Shown here in pieces: positions 8,025 to 16,427 of a stretch of DNA of 64,000 nucleotides. The DNA is from Achromobacter sp. Root83. GTDB taxonomy: Bacteria; Pseudomonadota; Gammaproteobacteria; Burkholderiales; Burkholderiaceae_B. The stretch's first letter is position 1; the number at the start of each line of letters is the position of its first letter. The notes under the pieces were generated by a model, which searched no databases, had not been told where the DNA came from, and worked only from the letters and a program-made list of their open reading frames with translations. The stretch is from the NCBI RefSeq assembly GCF_001428845.1, contig NZ_LMIU01000027.1, positions 125,910 through 189,909 of the forward strand. Reading direction: 5' to 3'. Position numbers and translations under genes: made by a program.

Positions 8025-8770
8025 GCGCGCGCCTTGAAAAAGCGTTCGGCCCAGATGCCGGCCACCACGCCCGCGATGACGGCGGCCGCGAGCCCCAGGC
8101 GCAAGGGCAATGCCTGCCCGACCCAGGCCACCATGCCCGCCGCCAGCATGGATACCAGCATGGGCCTGGAACTGGCCAGCGGCACCGTGATTGCCAGCAG
8201 CGCCAGCACGGCGGCAAAATCCAGCGACCAGTCTGCGGGCACCATGGCGCCCAGATAGATGCCGACAATCGAAGACGACTGCCAGACCAGCCAGCCTGGC
8301 ACGATCGTGCCCAGGAAGAACCATAGCTGCTCGCGCGTGCCGCGTTCGACCGAATCGCCATAGCGCGGCATGAACAGCACGAACCCCATGTCGGTCGTGA
8401 AATAGCCGAGTCCGAGCCGCTTTGGCCAGGGCAGGTGACGGAAATAGGGTTGCAGCGCCGCGCCGAAAATAATGAAGCGCAGGTTCACGACGAAACCCGC
8501 CGCGAAGATCAGCCATAGCGGCGCGCCCGCGGCGATCAGCGGCAGCGACGTCAATTGCGCCGAGCCCGCGTACAGCAGCAGCGTCATCGCCAGCGCCATG
8601 GACTCCGTCAGGCCGGACTTGACCATCGCCACGCCGGTCACCAATCCCCAGGTCGCGGTGGCGATCAGGGCGGGCACGATGGCATGGACACCGGCGCGGA
8701 AGGCGGCGACGCGTTCCTGGCGTGCGATGCCAGGGTCTTCGGATTCAGGAAGCGCGGATTCAGAGGACAA
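8021..8770 (-). CDS. azlC: AzlC branched-chain amino acid exporter large subunit
   Basis: A 249-residue inner membrane permease of the AzlC/YgaZ family, showing AFRAGVHAIVPALIATATWG, the LLYAGSAQLTSLPLIAAGAP motif and NLRFIIFGAALQPY. The open frame reaches an ATG at 8887, but that start would lie upstream of the inverted repeat and -10-like box at 8843-8870. The TTG at 8770 gives normal family length and has an AGGGG ribosome binding site, so it is preferred. The gene is divergent from ilvE, which fits export of excess branched-chain amino acids. Confidence 0.88.
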   Translation of the reverse strand: MSSESALPESEDPGIARQERVAAFRAGVHAIVPALIATATWGLVTGVAMVKSGLTESMALAMTLLLYAGSAQLTSLPLIAAGAPLWLIFAAGFVVNLRFIIFGAALQPYFRHLPWPKRLGLGYFTTDMGFVLFMPRYGDSVERGTREQLWFFLGTIVPGWLVWQSSSIVGIYLGAMVPADWSLDFAAVLALLAITVPLASSRPMLVSMLAAGMVAWVGQALPLRLGLAAAVIAGVVAGIWAERFFKARA

Positions 8771-8842
8771 CGGCTGGCCCCTGGCGATGCAGACAGGACG
8801 ACATGGAAACTCTATGGGGAGGAAAGCGCGCGAACAGGCCCG

Positions 8843-8870
8843 TATTGTAACCTCGCTGCTTGATACAATA
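8843..8870. promoter_or_regulatory. Inverted repeat with facing -10-like boxes between azlC and ilvE
   Basis: Perfect 7-bp arms TATTGTA (8843-8849) and TACAATA (8864-8870) are separated by 14 bp, so the arm centres are 21 bp apart (two helical turns). Each arm contains a TACAAT -10-like hexamer, one for each divergent direction. It may be an operator, a pair of -10 boxes, or both; the matching -35 boxes are weak. Confidence 0.5.
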
Positions 8871-8946
8871 GCGGGCTCAAGATTCATGACACCTTGGGGA
8901 CCTGGCGCACTGCGGCAGGCCTGGTGCGCACTGTGTGGAGAAGACC

Positions 8947-9867
8947 ATGTCGATGGCTGACCGCGACGGTTTCATCTGGTACGACGGCAAGCTGGTCCCG
9001 TGGCGGGACGCGACGACGCATGTCCTGACGCATTCGCTGCATTACGGGCTGTCCGTCTTCGAAGGCGTGCGCGCGTACCGTTCCGAGATCGGCACCGCCA
9101 TCTTTCGCCTCGAAGACCACACCAACCGCCTGTTCAATTCGGCGCACATCTACCAGATCCCCATGCCGTTCGATCGCGATACGATCAACGAGGCCCAACG
9201 GACAGTCGTGCGCGAAAACCAGCTTGAGTCCGGCTACCTGCGGCCCCTTGTGTTCTACGGTCCCGAAAAAATGGGCGTTTCCCCCAAGGGCGCCAAGGTG
9301 CATGTCGCCATCGCCGCGTGGCCCTGGGGCGCCTACCTGGGCGAAGAAGCGCTGTCCCATGGCATCCGGGTCAAGGTGTCGTCGTTTGCCCGCCAGCATG
9401 TGAACGTGACGATGCCGCGCGCCAAGGTCGCCACCACCTACGCCAATTCCATCCTGGCCAATACCGAAGCGCTGCAGGACGGTTACGACGAAGCCCTGCT
9501 GCTCGACACCGACGGCTTCGTGGCCGAGGGTTCCGGCGAAAACCTGTTCATCGTCAAGGACGGCGTGCTCTGCGAGCCCGAGATCGCCTCGGCCCTGACC
9601 GGCATCACCCGGTCCACCATCCATGCGCTGGCGGCCGACTTCGGCCTGCGCGTGGTGACAAAGCGCCTGACGCGCGACGATGTCTACATCGCGGACGAGG
9701 CGTTCTTCACGGGCACCGCGGCCGAAGTGACCCCGATCCGCGAGGTCGACAACCGCCAGATCGGCTCCGGCCGGCGCGGCCCGGTCACCGAGATGTTGCA
9801 GAACGCATTTTTTGACATGGTGAATGGCCGCAACCCGAAGTACCATCACTGGCTAAGTAAAGTCTGA
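8947..9867 (+). CDS. ilvE: Branched-chain amino acid aminotransferase
   Basis: A 306-residue fold-type IV PLP enzyme that transaminates leucine, isoleucine and valine with 2-oxoglutarate. The expected catalytic lysine is Lys160 in MPRAKVATTYANS. Also present are HYGLSVFEGVRAYR, EGSGENLFIVKDGVL, GITRSTIHALA and FFTGTAAEVTPIREVD. ATG 8947 has a GGAGAAG ribosome binding site; the frame is open four codons upstream. Divergent azlCD encodes an exporter of the same amino acids, which supports the assignment. Confidence 0.95.
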   Translation: MSMADRDGFIWYDGKLVPWRDATTHVLTHSLHYGLSVFEGVRAYRSEIGTAIFRLEDHTNRLFNSAHIYQIPMPFDRDTINEAQRTVVRENQLESGYLRPLVFYGPEKMGVSPKGAKVHVAIAAWPWGAYLGEEALSHGIRVKVSSFARQHVNVTMPRAKVATTYANSILANTEALQDGYDEALLLDTDGFVAEGSGENLFIVKDGVLCEPEIASALTGITRSTIHALAADFGLRVVTKRLTRDDVYIADEAFFTGTAAEVTPIREVDNRQIGSGRRGPVTEMLQNAFFDMVNGRNPKYHHWLSKV

Positions 9868-9942
9868 TTCACGCGGCCTTGCCCGCCAAGGCCGCATCAT
9901 TGTTTCAACCTGCCGTTTATCGGTTCTTTTTCAGGAATATCC

Positions 9943-10164
9943 ATGACCGCTGCTGCTCCGGCCGCCGTCCCCCACGCTCACGAAGTCATCGAGGTCGGCG
10001 GTGAAGACCTGCCCGTGTTCTGTCCCGGCCCCAAGGCGCCGCTCTGGAGCATGCACCCCCGTGTCTTTCTGGATGTGGCCCGCACCGGCTCCGCCAGTTG
10101 CGCCTATTGCGGCGCCGAATACCGCCTGAAAGCCGGCACGGTGCTGCACGGCCACGGGCACTGA
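9943..10164 (+). CDS. Zinc-finger domain protein (zf-CHCC type)
   Basis: A 73-residue protein with a single Cys/His site: Cys27, His38, Cys53 and Cys56, the spacing of zf-CHCC (PF10276), the family related to the NDUFS6 subunit of complex I. Family members are common next to ilvE in Burkholderiales. The C-terminus is His-rich (HGHGH). The function is not known; zinc binding is inferred from the motif. Confidence 0.85.
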   Translation: MTAAAPAAVPHAHEVIEVGGEDLPVFCPGPKAPLWSMHPRVFLDVARTGSASCAYCGAEYRLKAGTVLHGHGH

Positions 10165-10203
10165 GTTTCCCGACCTATAACACGCTTATCCGTTCCAGCA
10201 GCC

Positions 10204-10626
10204 ATGTTCGCCACGCCCGAAGAAGCAGAACACGCGTTCTACGAAGCCCTTGAGCAGGCGGACAGCATCCGCCTGATGCAAGTCTGGGCTGACGACGAAG
10301 AAGTCGTATGCATACACCCGGGAGGCTTGCGCATCGTTGGCCATTCCGCGGTGCACGAGTCCTGGCAACAGGTGCTGTCGAACGGCCCGCTGCATGTCCG
10401 CCCGCTGCGCCCGCTGGTCATGCTCAGCATGATGTGCGCGGTGCACGTCCTGGTGGAACAGGTGGCGGTGCGCACGCGGGAAGGCACGCAGTTCGCAAAC
10501 TGCTACGCCACAAACATCTACCACAAGGGTCCGACCGGTTGGCGCATGGTCATGCACCATGCCTCGTCGGCGCCCACGGAAGCCGGGGTGCTCGACTTGC
10601 ACGACGTACCCGACATGCTGCATTGA
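10204..10626 (+). CDS. SnoaL/NTF2-like small protein
   Basis: A 140-residue cytoplasmic protein with the NTF2-like/SnoaL pattern: an early ATPEEAEHAFYEALEQAD helix, WADDEEVVCIHPGG, and the RTREGTQFANCYATNIYHKGPTGWRMVMHHAS strand pair. Members of this family bind small ligands or act as isomerase-like or accessory proteins. It lies 39 bp behind the zinc-finger gene and 17 bp before the hydrolase, so it is probably part of one operon. No specific reaction can be stated. Confidence 0.85.
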   Translation: MFATPEEAEHAFYEALEQADSIRLMQVWADDEEVVCIHPGGLRIVGHSAVHESWQQVLSNGPLHVRPLRPLVMLSMMCAVHVLVEQVAVRTREGTQFANCYATNIYHKGPTGWRMVMHHASSAPTEAGVLDLHDVPDMLH

Positions 10627-10643
10627 ATCGGGTGGATTTTTAG

Positions 10644-11744
10644 TTGGCCGCTGCTCGTCTTGATACAACGCCCTGCCCTGTTCCCCCCTGGTTGCCAGGA
10701 GGCGACAGCCAGACGGTATACGCCGCCTTGTTCGCGCAGTATCACCGCATCGCCTTCGTGCGCGACCGCGTGGACACGCCCGATACCGATTTCGTCGATT
10801 TCGACTGGACCGGTCCCGGACTGTTCCCCCACAAGGCCGCCGACGGCGCGCCGGTCAGCGGGCAGCGCCCGGTCGCCAACGGCAAGACCGCCGCCGCAAG
10901 GTGGATGTCGGACGCGGACTGGCAATCCCTCCCGCAGACGCCCGATACTCCCGCACTGATCCTGTTCCATGGCCTGGAGGGCGGCAGCAACAGCCGCTAT
11001 GCGCAATCCGTCGCGCATCATTTCCGCGCGCGTGGATGGATCGTCGTCATCGCGCATTTCCGCGGCTGCTCGGGGGTGCCCAACCGCCTGGCGCGCGCCT
11101 ACTATTCGGGCGACTCGGCCGAGGTGGGATTTCTGCTCGACACCGTGCGCAAGCGCATTCCTCACGCCCGCTGGCATGCGGTGGGCGTTTCGCTGGGCGG
11201 CAACGCCCTGCTGAAATACCTGGGCGAACACCAGGAGGACACCTCCTGGCTGACCGCCTGCGCAGGCGTGTCCGTGCCTCTGGATCTTGTCGCCTGCGGC
11301 AAGACGCTGGCGACCGGCGTGTTCAACCGGCGCGTCTACACGGCGCACTTCCTGAAGACGCTCAAGCACAAGGTACTGGAAAAGGCGCATCGCTTTCCCG
11401 GTTCCATCGACGTCATGCGGATCGCCCACGCGCACGATCTGCGCGAATTCGACGACACCTACACCGCGCCCATGCATGGGTTCCGGAATGCGCTGGATTA
11501 CTGGACGCGCGCGTCCAGCAAGCCGTGGCTGCCGAAGATCTCGGTGCCGACCCTGGTGCTCAATGCGCGCAACGACCCCTTCATTCCGGCCGCGTCCCTG
11601 CCCAAGCCCGATGAATGCGCGCCCGGCGTGCTGCTGCATCAACCGTCGGACGGCGGCCATGCGGGGTTTCCCACCGGCGGCTTTCCAGGGCATCTGAACT
11701 GGCTGCCGCAGCGCCTGGGACGCTTCTTCGAAACCGGCTTGTAG
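10644..11744 (+). CDS. YheT-type alpha/beta hydrolase
   Basis: A 366-residue alpha/beta-hydrolase of the YheT/COG0429 family. The N-terminal PPWLPGGDSQTVYAALF is a family signature. The catalytic triad is visible as Ser in GVSLGGNALLK, Asp in NARNDPF and His in DGGHAGF, with the oxyanion region FHGLEGG. The first usable start is the TTG at 10644, since a stop codon precedes it directly and the next Met is about 88 residues in. The TTG has GGGTGG upstream. The substrate is unknown; esters are likely. Confidence 0.9.
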   Translation: MAAARLDTTPCPVPPWLPGGDSQTVYAALFAQYHRIAFVRDRVDTPDTDFVDFDWTGPGLFPHKAADGAPVSGQRPVANGKTAAARWMSDADWQSLPQTPDTPALILFHGLEGGSNSRYAQSVAHHFRARGWIVVIAHFRGCSGVPNRLARAYYSGDSAEVGFLLDTVRKRIPHARWHAVGVSLGGNALLKYLGEHQEDTSWLTACAGVSVPLDLVACGKTLATGVFNRRVYTAHFLKTLKHKVLEKAHRFPGSIDVMRIAHAHDLREFDDTYTAPMHGFRNALDYWTRASSKPWLPKISVPTLVLNARNDPFIPAASLPKPDECAPGVLLHQPSDGGHAGFPTGGFPGHLNWLPQRLGRFFETGL

Positions 11745-11786
11745 CCTGGCCGCGGCGGCGTTGGCCGCCCGACCGCGCGGAAAGCC

Positions 11787-13310
11787 TCAGCCGGACTTGA
11801 AGCGTTCCAGCAACTGGCGTTCTTCGGCCAGCTTGTCCTTGACTTCCTTGATCTGCACATCGATCTGCGACTGCTCGTAGAAGTCGGTGGACATGCCGCG
11901 CGCCTGCTGCAATTGGGATTCCGCGGCCGCGAAAGCGCCGGTCATGACGTAATAGCGCGCCAGGTCCCGGCGCGCCTGCACCGGCTTGCCGTTGCGCTCT
12001 TCGCTTTGCGCCAGCATCTGGTACAGGCCCGGTTCGTCGCTGCCCCACTGCTTGATCTTGGCGCGCAGATAATCCTGCGCCTCCGCGTGGCGGCCATTGC
12101 CCTGCAACGCCTGGGCGTAGGCGATGCCCAGCGCGCGCTGATCGGGCCAGCGCTTGGTGGCCGCCTGGGCCAGCGTCAACGCGCGCGGGTAGTCTTTGCG
12201 GGCCAGCGCGATATCGACGCTCAGCTTGGCCAATTGGGGCGAGGCGCGGCCATCGGCCGACGCGAGATTCCAGTAGCGCTCCGCCTCGGCCAGGTTGTTG
12301 CGCTGGTATGCCTGCAGGGCCAGGCCGTAATAGGCGGCGGACTGCCGCACGCCGGACAGCGCCTGGGCTTCGTCCTGCAACTGCTGGCTGGCCGACCGCA
12401 GGCTGACCGCATCGCGCCCCTGCACGACCCGCATCTTTGCCCGGACATACCAGAAGTCGTCGCTGTCCACATGGCGCGAGGGCGGCAGGGAGCGCACACG
12501 GTTCTGCACATCGGACATGCGCTCGATCGAGAGCGGGTGGGTGCTGGCCCAGGAACCGCCGCCCGCGCCTTCATTCAGGCGAGAGGCATTCATCAGCCGC
12601 GAGAACATCTGCGACATGCCGTCCGCGTCGTATCCCGCCTTGGTCAGCATCTGGAGCCCGGCGCGATCGGCCTCGCGTTCCGCGTCGCGGGAGAAGCCGA
12701 GTTGGCGATTGATGGCCGCGGCTTGGCCAAAGGCCGCCACCCCCACGGCAAGATTGCCGCCACCGCCCGCCAGCGCCGCCAGCAGCGCGCCCGCCAGGCT
12801 GGCAAGCATCATCATGCTGTTCTGGCTTTGCTGTGTCATGCCGCGTGCAATATGGCGCTGCACGACGTGGCCGATTTCGTGCGCCAGCACCGCGGCAAGT
12901 TCGGACTCGCTGCCCGAGGACACGATCAGCCCGGTGTTCACGCCGATGAAACCGCCGGGCATGGCAAACGCGTTGATTTCGGGGTCGCGCACGCCGAACA
13001 TTTCCACCTCGGGCACGCCCCCGGGCGCAAACGCCGCCAGCTTACGGCCCATCGTGGTGAGGTATTGGCCAAGTTCGGGATCGTCCACGTAGGTGGGGTC
13101 TCGCCGGCCCTGCGACATGATGGCTTCGCCCAGGCTGCGTTCCAGCATGGGTGACAGATCGGCCGCCGACGCGGCGCCCATGGAGGGCAGGCCGACCGGC
13201 TGCGCCCAGGCGGCGACGGGGATCGTGGGGGCGACGAGCGCGGCACACAGGCTGGCTATCGCGCCGTGTTTCGCAATCGCGCAAATGGATGGCATTTTCC
13301 TGCGGTTCAT
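11787..13310 (-). CDS. BepA-like periplasmic M48 metalloprotease with TPR tail
   Basis: A 507-residue exported protein: signal peptide ending near AAWAQ, then an M48 protease domain with the zinc motif HEIGH (His144-His148) and the third ligand Glu in EADRAG (about residue 213). Residues 280-500 form a helical repeat region with TPR-like segments. This is the BepA/YfgC architecture, a periplasmic protease/chaperone that helps LptD and other outer-membrane proteins to assemble. Length and domain order are normal. It is divergent from galU by 56 bp and convergent with the YheT-type gene. Confidence 0.9.
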   Translation of the reverse strand: MNRRKMPSICAIAKHGAIASLCAALVAPTIPVAAWAQPVGLPSMGAASAADLSPMLERSLGEAIMSQGRRDPTYVDDPELGQYLTTMGRKLAAFAPGGVPEVEMFGVRDPEINAFAMPGGFIGVNTGLIVSSGSESELAAVLAHEIGHVVQRHIARGMTQQSQNSMMMLASLAGALLAALAGGGGNLAVGVAAFGQAAAINRQLGFSRDAEREADRAGLQMLTKAGYDADGMSQMFSRLMNASRLNEGAGGGSWASTHPLSIERMSDVQNRVRSLPPSRHVDSDDFWYVRAKMRVVQGRDAVSLRSASQQLQDEAQALSGVRQSAAYYGLALQAYQRNNLAEAERYWNLASADGRASPQLAKLSVDIALARKDYPRALTLAQAATKRWPDQRALGIAYAQALQGNGRHAEAQDYLRAKIKQWGSDEPGLYQMLAQSEERNGKPVQARRDLARYYVMTGAFAAAESQLQQARGMSTDFYEQSQIDVQIKEVKDKLAEERQLLERFKSG

Positions 13311-13366
13311 AAGCCTATGATAGCGATGAGCTTAAAATGTTTCATCGAACCCCCATCGAGGTCTCA

Positions 13367-14218
13367 ATGCGTCCCGTCCGTAAAGCCGTTTTCCCAGTCG
13401 CAGGCATGGGCACGCGCTTCCTGCCCGCCACCAAGGCGATGCCCAAGGAAATGCTGCCCGTGGTCGATAAGCCCCTCATTCAGTACGCCGTGGAAGAAGC
13501 CGTGGCGGCCGGAATCACTGACCTTATTTTTGTGACCGGGCGGAACAAGCGCGCCATCGAAGATCACTTCGATTCCGCGCCCGAACTTGAATCCGACCTG
13601 GAAAGCAAGGGCAAGCACGAACTTCTGGCGATGGTGCGAGGCATTCTACCTGCGCACGTGAATTGCCTCTATATCCGGCAATCGGCTCCGTTGGGGCTGG
13701 GCCACGCGGTGCTGTCGGCCGCTCCCGCGGTGGGCGACGAGCCCTTCGCCGTCCTGCTCGCGGACGATCTGATCGACGCCAGCACGCCCGCCATGAAGCA
13801 ACTGGTGGACATCGCCGTGGCGCAGAACGCCAGTGTGCTGGGCGTCCAGGACGTGCCCCGCGCCGATACCCGAAAGTATGGCATCGTGGCCACCCGGCAG
13901 GGCGAAGCCCAGCTCGACGGGCGTACTGAACGCGTGACGCATATCGTTGAAAAGCCCGAACCCGATGCCGCGCCTTCCACTCTGGCGGTCGTGGGCCGTT
14001 ACGTGCTGGAAGCCGCCATCTTCGATCACCTGCGCTCGACCAAGATGGGTGCGGGCAACGAAATCCAGCTGACGGACGGCATTGCCTCGCTGATGCGCGA
14101 GCGTGCCGTGTTTGCGCACCGCTTCGAGGGCGTGCGCTATGACTGCGGCAACAAGGCCGGAATGTTCCAGGCCACCGTGGCGCTGGGCAAGAAATACCAC
14201 GGCCTGCTGCCTGAATGA
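13367..14218 (+). CDS. galU: UTP-glucose-1-phosphate uridylyltransferase
   Basis: A 283-residue enzyme making UDP-glucose from UTP and glucose-1-phosphate for polysaccharide and lipopolysaccharide synthesis. It has the nucleotidyltransferase signature [45 protein letters not shown], and the C-terminal [17 protein letters not shown] 13367 is preceded by GAGGT; the frame is open ten codons upstream. A TTAAAAT box lies about 30 bp upstream. Confidence 0.95.
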   Translation: MRPVRKAVFPVAGMGTRFLPATKAMPKEMLPVVDKPLIQYAVEEAVAAGITDLIFVTGRNKRAIEDHFDSAPELESDLESKGKHELLAMVRGILPAHVNCLYIRQSAPLGLGHAVLSAAPAVGDEPFAVLLADDLIDASTPAMKQLVDIAVAQNASVLGVQDVPRADTRKYGIVATRQGEAQLDGRTERVTHIVEKPEPDAAPSTLAVVGRYVLEAAIFDHLRSTKMGAGNEIQLTDGIASLMRERAVFAHRFEGVRYDCGNKAGMFQATVALGKKYHGLLPE

Positions 14219-14282
14219 ACTGCACCCGGTAAACCGCAACCCAGATGCGCGCGGCGCCAGGCGCGCGCATCTCGGGGCGTAT

Positions 14283-15146
14283 CTAGGCGGATAGCGCCGC
14301 CCGGGCCTTGGCGCGGGCGCGCGCGTCGCGGTCGGCCTTGCGCAGGCGTCCCTTGGCGGACAGGCGCATCAAGGTCCCCAGCGCCACCATCAACCCGATC
14401 ACCTCCACCAGCGCGGCCGGAATCCACATGGTCAGGCCGCCGATCGTCTGATCCGTCTGGGCCGACATCGCGATGGCGCGGCCGCACAGCTCGAAGAGCG
14501 GATAGATGTCGCTTTCGGTGAACGCGATGACGGCGCCCGCCACCATCTGCGGGAGCATCGTCGCTACGGGGGAAATCACCCGGCCGCCCGGCGACATGGC
14601 CGCGGGGGGAGCGGGACGGCGGTCCAGGATCAGGTTCCAGTACATGAAGCCGCTGATCACCACGGACCAGTTCATCAGCCGGTACAGGCGCCAGTCGAGC
14701 ATGGAATAGAACTGCACTGACGGTATCAGCCAGATCAGCACCAGGAACACGAACAGCGCCGGCACGAAGATCTTGTTGGTCAGCACCGCCACGGTCGCGC
14801 GGCCCGAGCCGGTGCGCAGGAAATCGCGCAGGCGGATGCGCCAGGCCATCGGCAGCCCCGCGCGCATGACCTGGCCCGGAAACGCCGCCATGACCAGCAG
14901 CGGCCCCAGATGATGCAGCACGAGGTGCTGGATGCGGTGGATGAAGAACATGCGCTCGGCGTAGTAGTCCAGCCGGGTGTGCAGCGACAGGTAAAGCAGC
15001 ACCATCCCCGTCCAGAACAGGACCTGGCGCGCGCCCGTCACATGGTGGACCCGCCGGCCGCGCACGAACAGCACGATGGCGACCAGGAAGGAAGCCACCA
15101 GCGTGGGAGAAAACTCCCAGGGTACGAGCCATTCGAGACTATCCAT
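14283..15146 (-). CDS. CtaG-like (caa3-type) cytochrome oxidase assembly membrane protein
   Basis: A 287-residue protein with about seven membrane segments and the features of the caa3_CtaG family (PF09678): FFIHRIQHLVLHHLGPLLVMAAFP near residues 65-90 and conserved His-rich helix ends. The family is thought to assist copper delivery to cytochrome oxidases or act as a copper-handling membrane protein. Three Met codons cluster at the start (15146, 15155 and an upstream TTG), and the choice between them is uncertain. It follows the porin on the same strand after 126 bp. Confidence 0.82.
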   Translation of the reverse strand: MDSLEWLVPWEFSPTLVASFLVAIVLFVRGRRVHHVTGARQVLFWTGMVLLYLSLHTRLDYYAERMFFIHRIQHLVLHHLGPLLVMAAFPGQVMRAGLPMAWRIRLRDFLRTGSGRATVAVLTNKIFVPALFVFLVLIWLIPSVQFYSMLDWRLYRLMNWSVVISGFMYWNLILDRRPAPPAAMSPGGRVISPVATMLPQMVAGAVIAFTESDIYPLFELCGRAIAMSAQTDQTIGGLTMWIPAALVEVIGLMVALGTLMRLSAKGRLRKADRDARARAKARAALSA

Positions 15147-15272
15147 GCGGGCCATCCGAAAAACGACGGGGAAAGACAAGGATCGGCGCGCAGCGCCGCT
15201 CCACGCCGATTGTAGTAGACCCCCGGATCCCGTGCTCCTGGGCGCCCGGCGCCGAGACAGCCCCCCCCTGGC

Positions 15273-16376
15273 TCAGAAGTGGTGCGAAACGCCCGTCCCG
15301 ATACGGCTGGTGTGGGAGTTCGCGGGGTCGAACTGCCTGTCCAGCGTGTAATTCGACGCGTAGCCGGCAAAGGCATAAAGCGTCGTGCGCGGGGACAAGT
15401 CATAGGTATAGCCCAAGGTCACGACTTGCGCGTTGCGCGCCGTCATGCCGTTGGCCCAATGCCAGTCCGGCCTGGCCAGCGACCATTGCACCAGCACGGC
15501 GCCCGGCCCCACTGGCACGCTGGCGCCTGCCAGCCAGGCATTGACCGTGCCGCCCCGCACGAAAGCGGCCGGCCCCAGGCCCAGGTCCAGGCCGTCGGGG
15601 TCGCCCCCGTCCAGCCCCACGTAGCCATCGCGCTGCCGCGACCACGCCAGCGACAGCTTGAGCACCTCGAAATCATAGGAAGCGCCCAGCTGTACGGCCT
15701 GCGGATGCCCGCCGCGGCCGCCGGGCGGCTCGGCCAGGCGCAACTTGTCCCATGTGGCCACCGCGAGCAAGGGGCCGTCCTCGTATTTCAGGCCCAGACT
15801 CAACGCGCGGTTGTTCTGGCGGGTGCGAAACCGGTCCTGGGCGTCCGCGTCGAAGGAATATCCAGCCCCCGCCTGGAACCCGCGCCATTCGGGCGAATAG
15901 TAATTGACCAGGTTGCTGAACTGATAATTGTCCGAGGCCTTGAACGTGGCCCCCATGCCCATGTCCTTCCACGAGGCGATCTCCAGCGCGCTGCCGTAGG
16001 TCTTGCCGATGGTGTCCTGGCGGCCCAGCCGCAGTTCGCCGTAGCGTTCGTGGCCCAGCCCGACCCAGGCGCCATAGTTGAACAGGCTGTCGCCGTCCCC
16101 CGCCTTGCCGGTGGCCGGATCGAAGCCGCTTTCCATCTGAAAGCGGGCGCGCCAGCCCCCGCCCAGGTCTTCCGCGCCCTGCAGCCCCCACAGGGAGTCC
16201 GTCAGGCCGCCGGCGAGAAACCCGCTGCGGCTGCCCTGCCCCGACACGTTCGTTACCGCCAGGCCGGCATCCACCACCCCGTACCACTGCAGGCCGGGGA
16301 CGGCGCTGGCGGCCGAGGCGCCCGGCGGCTGGATCAAGCCGGCCGCCATCAGAACGGCGCAAATTGCGATTCTCAT
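15273..16376 (-). CDS. Gram-negative general porin
   Basis: A 367-residue outer-membrane beta-barrel of the betaproteobacterial trimeric porin family. It has a signal peptide ending in GASAASA, the early barrel pattern LQWYGVVDAGLAVTN, WGLQGAEDLGGGWRARFQMESGFD (the loop 3 region), RLGRQDTIGKTYGSALE, and a C-terminal Phe (GTGVSHHF) required for barrel assembly. A GGGGAG ribosome binding site precedes the ATG. The gene is only 51 bp behind mgtA on the same strand, so it may be part of the magnesium operon; a strong hairpin lies in that gap. Confidence 0.93.
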   Translation of the reverse strand: MRIAICAVLMAAGLIQPPGASAASAVPGLQWYGVVDAGLAVTNVSGQGSRSGFLAGGLTDSLWGLQGAEDLGGGWRARFQMESGFDPATGKAGDGDSLFNYGAWVGLGHERYGELRLGRQDTIGKTYGSALEIASWKDMGMGATFKASDNYQFSNLVNYYSPEWRGFQAGAGYSFDADAQDRFRTRQNNRALSLGLKYEDGPLLAVATWDKLRLAEPPGGRGGHPQAVQLGASYDFEVLKLSLAWSRQRDGYVGLDGGDPDGLDLGLGPAAFVRGGTVNAWLAGASVPVGPGAVLVQWSLARPDWHWANGMTARNAQVVTLGYTYDLSPRTTLYAFAGYASNYTLDRQFDPANSHTSRIGTGVSHHF

Positions 16377-16393
16377 GTTGCTCCCCTGCGAAT

Positions 16394-16414
16394 GCGGCGG
16401 GCGGTGCCCGCCGC
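16394..16414 (-). other. GC-rich hairpin between mgtA and the porin gene
   Basis: A perfect 9-bp stem (GCGGCGGGC / GCCCGCCGC, 3-nt loop) sits between the mgtA stop and the porin ribosome binding site. There is no T-tract, so it is more likely an mRNA processing or stabilising structure, or a partial barrier, than a complete terminator. Confidence 0.5.
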
Positions 16415-16427
16415 AAGGGATATCGGC

